Shown in pieces: positions 7,304 to 11,235 of a stretch of 11,235 nt of DNA (position 1 is the stretch's first letter; each line of letters opens with the position of its first letter). Both the position numbers and the translations under genes were made by a program. The stretch is from Cudoniella acicularis. Lineage: Eukaryota > Ascomycota > Leotiomycetes > Helotiales > Helotiaceae. The stretch covers positions 1 through 11,235 of the forward strand of contig JAAMPI010001702.1 in the NCBI GenBank assembly GCA_013054445.1, in the 5' to 3' direction. The notes beneath the pieces were generated by a model. The model did not search any database and was not told the origin of the DNA. It saw nothing but the letters and a program-made list of their open reading frames with translations.

Positions 7304-9420
7304 ATGTCTGACGCTAAACAAGATACCCTCCTCACGCACTGGAAATGTCTCCTGGCATGCACTCTCGTGTCCATGTGCCCATTCCAATATGGGGTGGACT
7401 TTGGGATCATTGGCGGCTTGCAAGCTATGCCTGGCTTTCTTGCAGTTCGTTGCCCTTTGCTCCTTAATCCCCCGAATGTATATACTGATGAGTTTGAAGG
7501 TGTTTGGCAATAAGGACCCCTCGTCAGCGATTGGTTACAACATAAGCCCAGGCAGACAGCAATTGATTTCCTCCTTGATGATTCTGGGTGCTTTTATTTC
7601 ATCTACTGCCGGCGGTATGTTCTCCCCTTCTCCTTTTTTTGGGTTGAAGCTAACAAACAATCCAGGACCGATCGCCAATTACATTGGGAGAAAAGCGAGC
7701 ATATGGACGGCTTGTGTTCTGTGTATTGTGAGCAATGTTATCATGATGACCACAGAACAGATTGGCGGCATTTACGCTGGGCGCCTGTTGATTGGTTTGG
7801 CGAATGGACTCTTTATGACTTTTGCGCAATTGTATTTGCAGGTATGTTTTGATGTATATTTTGGAGGTGGATGAAAGAGTGAGTTAATTGGGAAATAGGA
7901 ATGTTCTCCAGCTAAATATCGAGGCTTGATGATCGGATCCTTCCAGTCCTGGACTTCCATCGGTATTTCTCCTCTCTCTCTCCCTCCCTCCCCCTCCTAC
8001 TCATTCTCCCCTTCCACCACACTAATCAAAAAATCTCAAACCAGGCTCCCTCGTCGGCACCGTAATCGACAACTTCGCCGTCAAAATCGGCGGAAAACAA
8101 TCCTACATCGTCCCCCTCGGAATCGTCTACGTCGTGCCCGGCATAATTGCCGTCGGTTTGCTCTTCATCCCGGAGTCACCTCGCTGGCTTCTTCAGCAAG
8201 ACCGCGAAGAAGCCGCTCGCGCAGCGCTCAAATGGCTACGTCCGCATGCTGATTTGGTGGATGCTGAGCTGGCGGATATCAAGACGGTGATTGATGCGGA
8301 GAAGAACCTCTCGCAGAATGCGGAGATTGTGGATATTTGGAGGAATAAAACGGATAGGAGACGTGCACTGTTGGCGATTGGTGCCGTGACGCTGCAGGCG
8401 GCTAGCGGGGCGATGTATATGATTTGTTCGTTCTCTCCTTTGCTCTTCCACCCTTTTTTCTATTCGCTACCTTCCTAACTTCAAGTACTGATTTGTGCAA
8501 TGCAACAGCATACGGCACCTACTTTTTCGAGATGGCCGGCATCGGCTCCGCCTTCGAAAACACTTGCATCCTCACAGGTCTAGGCGTCTTCATCATCCTC
8601 GTTAACTCTGCTATCATCACCCGCTGGGGCCGAAGACGTGTCTTCCTTATGTGGGGAATGATTATCTGCGGTATTTGCCAGCTCATTATCGCAGCGGTTT
8701 ATACGGCGGATCCGGGGACTGCTTCTACTGGCAAAGTCAGTTCCCCCCTACCCCTTATCCCTTATACGCCCCTCTAAAAAAAAAAAAAAAAAGAGGGAAC
8801 AGAGCAAATGCTAACTGAGAAAATAACAGGTAGTGGTGGGCATATCAGTCCTCTACATAGTCGGCTACAACGGCATGGTAGCCACTTACGCGTGGCTTTG
8901 CGGTGGCGAATTCCCCTCGCAGCGACTGAGGAGTTACACATTTGGTCTTGCTGCGTCTGTTGGGTTCCTAGGTGCTTGGCTTACCACATTCACGGCGCCA
9001 TATTTCATTAATCCTAGTGCTTTGAATTGGGGTATATTTTTCTCTTCGCTTCTCTCCTGCTCTCCTCTCCTCTATTTTGCAAGAATGAAGAGCTAACACC
9101 AAGTGCAAATTACAGGACCCAAATACGGCTACATCTGGACACCAAGCTGTTTTATCGGCGCGGCATGGGTGTGGTTCTACCTTCCCGAGGTTAAGAATAG
9201 GACGTTTGAGGAGATTGATGAGATGTTTGAGGCGGGACTCCCTGCTCGCAAATTCCGCACGTATAAGTGTGTTGGTCCGGCGGCGCTGGCGGCTATGGGT
9301 GATAAAGGACTGGGTGGGGGGAGTGAGAAGGGGGAGGAGACTGTTGTTAGTCATGAGGAGGTTATTCAGGGGGAACACTTTGGGAAAGCGGCTGCGGAGA
9401 CGGGGATGATGGTTGCTTGA
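7304..9420 (+). CDS. MFS sugar porter family transporter, complete (eight exons)
   Basis: Exons are 7304..7444, 7500..7614, 7666..7841, 7899..7962, 8045..8425, 8509..8735, 8830..9031 and 9116..9420, giving 536 aa. ATG 7304 has A at -3 (ACA-ATG). Motifs seen: QYGVDFGIIGGLQAMPGFL (28-46) in the first transmembrane segment, GRK at 93-95, sugar-transport signature 2 from GRLLIGLANG (124-133) through E145 and R152, PESPRW (208-213), RWGRRR (331-336) and the PETKG-like LPEVKNRTFEEIDEMFE near the C-terminus. These are marks of the twelve-helix sugar porter family, and the protein should be a plasma-membrane proton symporter or facilitator. The substrate is not deducible; the GGLQAMPGFLxVFG type occurs in fungal hexose and alpha-glucoside carriers. 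Introns are 51-94 nt. Introns 1 and 5 use GTTCGT donors and intron 6 uses GTCAGT. The acceptor of intron 1 is set by the family's FLxVFG motif. Tandem CreA motifs lie upstream. Confidence 0.92.
7963..8044 (+). other. pyrimidine-rich intron 4 of the transporter
   Basis: An 82-nt intron whose 5' half is almost pure C/T (about 7967-8010), followed by a CACTAAT branch point and a CCAG acceptor. The pyrimidine tract lies upstream of the branch point, which is the common arrangement in fungal introns. Confidence 0.7.
8776..8792. repeat. A17 homopolymer in intron 6 of the transporter
   Basis: A run of 17 A residues flanked by CCTCT and AGAGG, inside the 94-nt intron 8736..8829. It is likely length-variable and prone to sequencing error. 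It does not affect the coding frame. Confidence 0.85.
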
Positions 9421-9454
9421 TTATCTGCTCCTGTCTGCGTTGGAGGTAGGAAAT

Positions 9455-9495
9455 GGGCAGGGTTTGGATTCAAGGGGAAGGGGAAGGAGAGGGGG
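9455..9495 (+). other. G-rich tract, quadruplex-like, in the transporter 3' UTR
   Basis: Five runs of three to five G (9455-9457, 9460-9462, 9474-9477, 9480-9483, 9491-9495) fall within 41 nt. The loop between the second and third runs is 11 nt, so the strict quadruplex rule of loops up to 7 nt is not met. A relaxed quadruplex in the transcript is possible. Confidence 0.35.
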
Positions 9496-10225
9496 AAATT
9501 CTTAGATTGGTTGCTTTTTGGTTTGGCTTGGTTTGATTAGTGAGTTGTGGGAATGGATGGGGATGGGGTTATATACAAGATGACTTTTCTCTCTTGTGGT
9601 ATAGAAATGAAGATATAAAAACAGTGGGCTTTGGCTGCTTGCTCTTGATGAGGTGCAAGGCTTGAGGTTTGAGATGTGCTGGTAGAGAAAACCAAGTGAC
9701 TCATTTGCATGGATTTTAGAATTATATTTGGGGGCGCTGTTATTTTGAGACAAGCTAGAGTCGGTCCGGTAAGGGGTCAGGATGATTAAATGGTTGCTTG
9801 CTTTGTGATAGCTAGTGGCAGGTGCTGTTTCTTTTGGTTCGTTAGCTTGATGGATGGGTTTGCTTTATAGGCCGGTCTTTGCTTTGCTGTTTGGTTCGAG
9901 CGGGTCTGGTGAGACGGGTGTCGAGTGTGGAGTTAGATTTGGACATGCTATAAACTTTGTTACAAGGCTTCAAGTTTGAAGTGAAAGTTGTAATTTTCAT
10001 TGTGACTGGCTCTCCTACATCCTAGGAGGATGAGGCCTTGTGTATAGACATAATTTTCCCGCCTCGAGGGGAAATGGCACGTGGTTTGCCTCCAAATTAT
10101 TACTGCTTTGCAACCTTCCACATTACGCAGCAAATTTATACTTTAAGTGAAATATAATTATAGCATAACCTCCTGCTACTATTCTTTCAATTTTAACCGC
10201 AATTGTACAGTTGTAAAAGTCCTAG

Positions 10226-10231
10226 TTTATT
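10226..10231 (-). terminator. AATAAA polyadenylation signal of the FAD monooxygenase
   Basis: TTTATT on the plus strand reads AATAAA on the minus strand, 72 nt after the stop of the monooxygenase, in an AT-rich 3' region. Confidence 0.5.
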
Positions 10232-10303
10232 GAAATTTCATTCCTCTACTTTATATACCCTCACCCTTATGAATAAATACCCCACAAATAAACCCCCAAC
10301 CAT

Positions 10304-11159
10304 TCAAGCGAACTTCTTAATAACCTCATCAAAAACATCCTCCGCATGCTTCTCCGCATCAAACTTCATAATCCAATCCTCTCTCGGCAACTCAATCGTC
10401 TTCGGATCCTTCTTAACCTTCTCCCAATCCGCCTTATGCCACATATCCCTGGTCGTCTCGCCCGTCTTCTGCACCTTCGTAACCCTATCATACCTAATCT
10501 CCTGATAACTCCTCACAGCATTCGGTATATTCCCCTTCCCACCCCTCTTCAAACAAACTGCCAACGTAACACCATCTTCCAACGCTTGCGTCGCTCCCTG
10601 GGCACTCGTCGGTAAAAACGGATGCGCCGCGTCCCCCAATAGCGCAATTCTCCCCTCCTTACTCACCCATGTAGGCAATGGATCTCTATACACTAGTTTC
10701 CAATCCACGATACTTGGTGTTTTCTCAACGATGCGTTTTACCATTGGATCCCAGCCTTCAATGACGGGATAGACGTCCTCTAGTTTTCCGGGGAAGGACC
10801 ACGATTCGTCGATGTCGTGCTCGTCGCGGTGGGTTAGCACCCAGCAGCAGTCGCTGCCGTTTTTTATCGTGCTGAAGAGGAAGTGTACGTCCGGGCCGAT
10901 CCAGCCGTTGAAGGTGTCGCCGTTGTTGCAGAAGTCGGCGGTTAGGGGGTCCGCGAGCATATCTTTGTTTGAGAACCTGTTTTGGGGGTGGATTGTTAGT
11001 TTGGGATTACAAGGGAGGAGGGAAAAGGCCCCCGGGGGGGATGTACCAAGCTCGCCAGACAGCGTAGCCGCTGGATTTGGGCTTATCTTCGTATCCGAGG
11101 ACGAGAGTGCGCGCTCTGGAGCGGACGCCATCGGAGCCAACGACTATGTCTCCTTTTAC
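10304..11159 (-). CDS. FAD-dependent monooxygenase, salicylate-hydroxylase type, 5'-partial
   Basis: Visible exons are 11159..11047 and 10976..10304, giving the C-terminal 261 aa. The intron 11046..10977 is 70 nt (GTACAT donor, ACTAAC branch, ACAG acceptor), phase 2, and rebuilds W38 in RAWF. An open frame runs through the intron, but its length is not a multiple of three and family alignment breaks there. An upstream intron occupies 11160 to the edge (CTAAT branch, CTAG acceptor), so the N-terminal FAD motif GxGxxG is outside the window. Seen in the fragment: DG motif GSDGVRSR (8-15), the GD motif GDAAHP (152-157) and QGATQALEDG (164-173), which bind FAD in class A flavoprotein hydroxylases. 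These enzymes hydroxylate aromatic acids with NAD(P)H and O2. Full-length members are commonly 400-450 aa, so roughly 150-190 residues are missing. The substrate is unknown. It converges with the transporter. Confidence 0.88.
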
Positions 11160-11235
11160 CTAGATTTCATTCTATTAGCAAGTTCTCTCTTTTCCCTTCC
11201 ACTTCCCCTCCATTTCTTTCCCCCTCTTCCCCCTC
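11160..11235 (-). other. intron of the FAD monooxygenase running off the window
   Basis: Upstream of the acceptor at 11160 the minus strand is strongly purine-rich (about 11187-11235 is nearly pure C/T on the plus strand). A CTAAT branch-like site lies within about 25 nt of the acceptor. No donor can be assigned with confidence inside the window. Confidence 0.6.

Larger units (their letters stand above)
9421..10303. other. convergent 3' intergenic region, G/T-skewed
   Basis: It lies between the transporter (plus) and the FAD monooxygenase (minus), so it contains both 3' UTRs and no promoter is required. From 9421 to about 9960 the plus strand is markedly rich in G and T and poor in C. Beyond 10000 it becomes AT-rich. 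The open stretch 9502-9753 on the minus strand is low-complexity and not accepted as a gene. No AATAAA is seen for the transporter; an A-rich TATAAAAAC lies at about 9614-9622. Confidence 0.6.

Noticed and set aside
7048..7510. Two minus-strand open frames over the transporter promoter and first exons
   Set aside because: They overlap the well-supported first exons of the transporter in antisense and carry no motif.
9502..9753. 83-codon minus-strand open frame
   Set aside because: It arises from the C-poor, G/T-rich 3' flank; Ser/Asn/His-rich low-complexity translation without family features.
9880..9930. GGTTCGAG stretch resembling a tRNA T-arm
   Set aside because: No matching acceptor stem, D-arm or anticodon arm at the expected distances on either strand.
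10203..10615. Plus-strand open frames antisense to the FAD monooxygenase
   Set aside because: The minus strand encodes the GDAAHP hydroxylase here, so these are shadows.

Overview
The window is nuclear DNA from a filamentous ascomycete (Pezizomycotina-type fungus). The evidence is a set of protein-coding genes on both strands interrupted by short introns (51-137 nt). Most introns have GTATGT-like donors, CTAAC/CTAAT-like branch points and C/TAG acceptors, there are no operons, and the protein families are typically fungal. The species cannot be named from sequence alone. The predicted splice junctions each preserve frame.

Layout: (1) 1-923, minus strand: a single-pass membrane protein of unknown function with one intron. 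Its annotated stop lies just after a G7 homopolymer, and an alternative frame stays open to the window edge. (2) 924-2299: a long intergenic stretch holding the promoter side of gene 1 and the downstream side of gene 2, with two inverted repeats. (3) 2300-4234, minus: a complete three-exon flavin-containing monooxygenase (FMO/Baeyer-Villiger-like, 599 aa). (4) 4235-4908: a divergent promoter. (5) 4909-5507, plus: the two-exon orthologue of Y14/RBM8A, the RRM protein of the exon junction complex and a housekeeping gene. (6) 5508-7303: about 1.8 kb with no convincing intact gene. Its middle has unusually long open frames on both strands and may be a decayed gene. Its distal part is the promoter of the next gene and carries a tandem CreA-type motif. 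(7) 7304-9420, plus: an eight-exon MFS sugar-porter-family transporter (536 aa). (8) 9421-10303: a convergent 3' intergenic region, G/T-rich on the plus strand. (9) 10304 to the right edge, minus: the C-terminal ~261 aa of a salicylate-hydroxylase-type FAD monooxygenase, with its N-terminal exons outside the window.

How the genes relate: Y14 is an mRNA-processing factor and has no evident link to its neighbours. The two flavin monooxygenases belong to different families. Together with a sugar transporter that may be carbon-catabolite repressed, they give an accessory-metabolism flavour (aromatic or secondary-metabolite oxidation, nutrient uptake). No backbone biosynthetic enzyme or pathway regulator is present, so a cluster cannot be claimed. 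I did not find a clearly new multi-gene system. The most useful leads are the frame break in gene 1, the possible relic in 6297-7042, and the tandem CreA motif.
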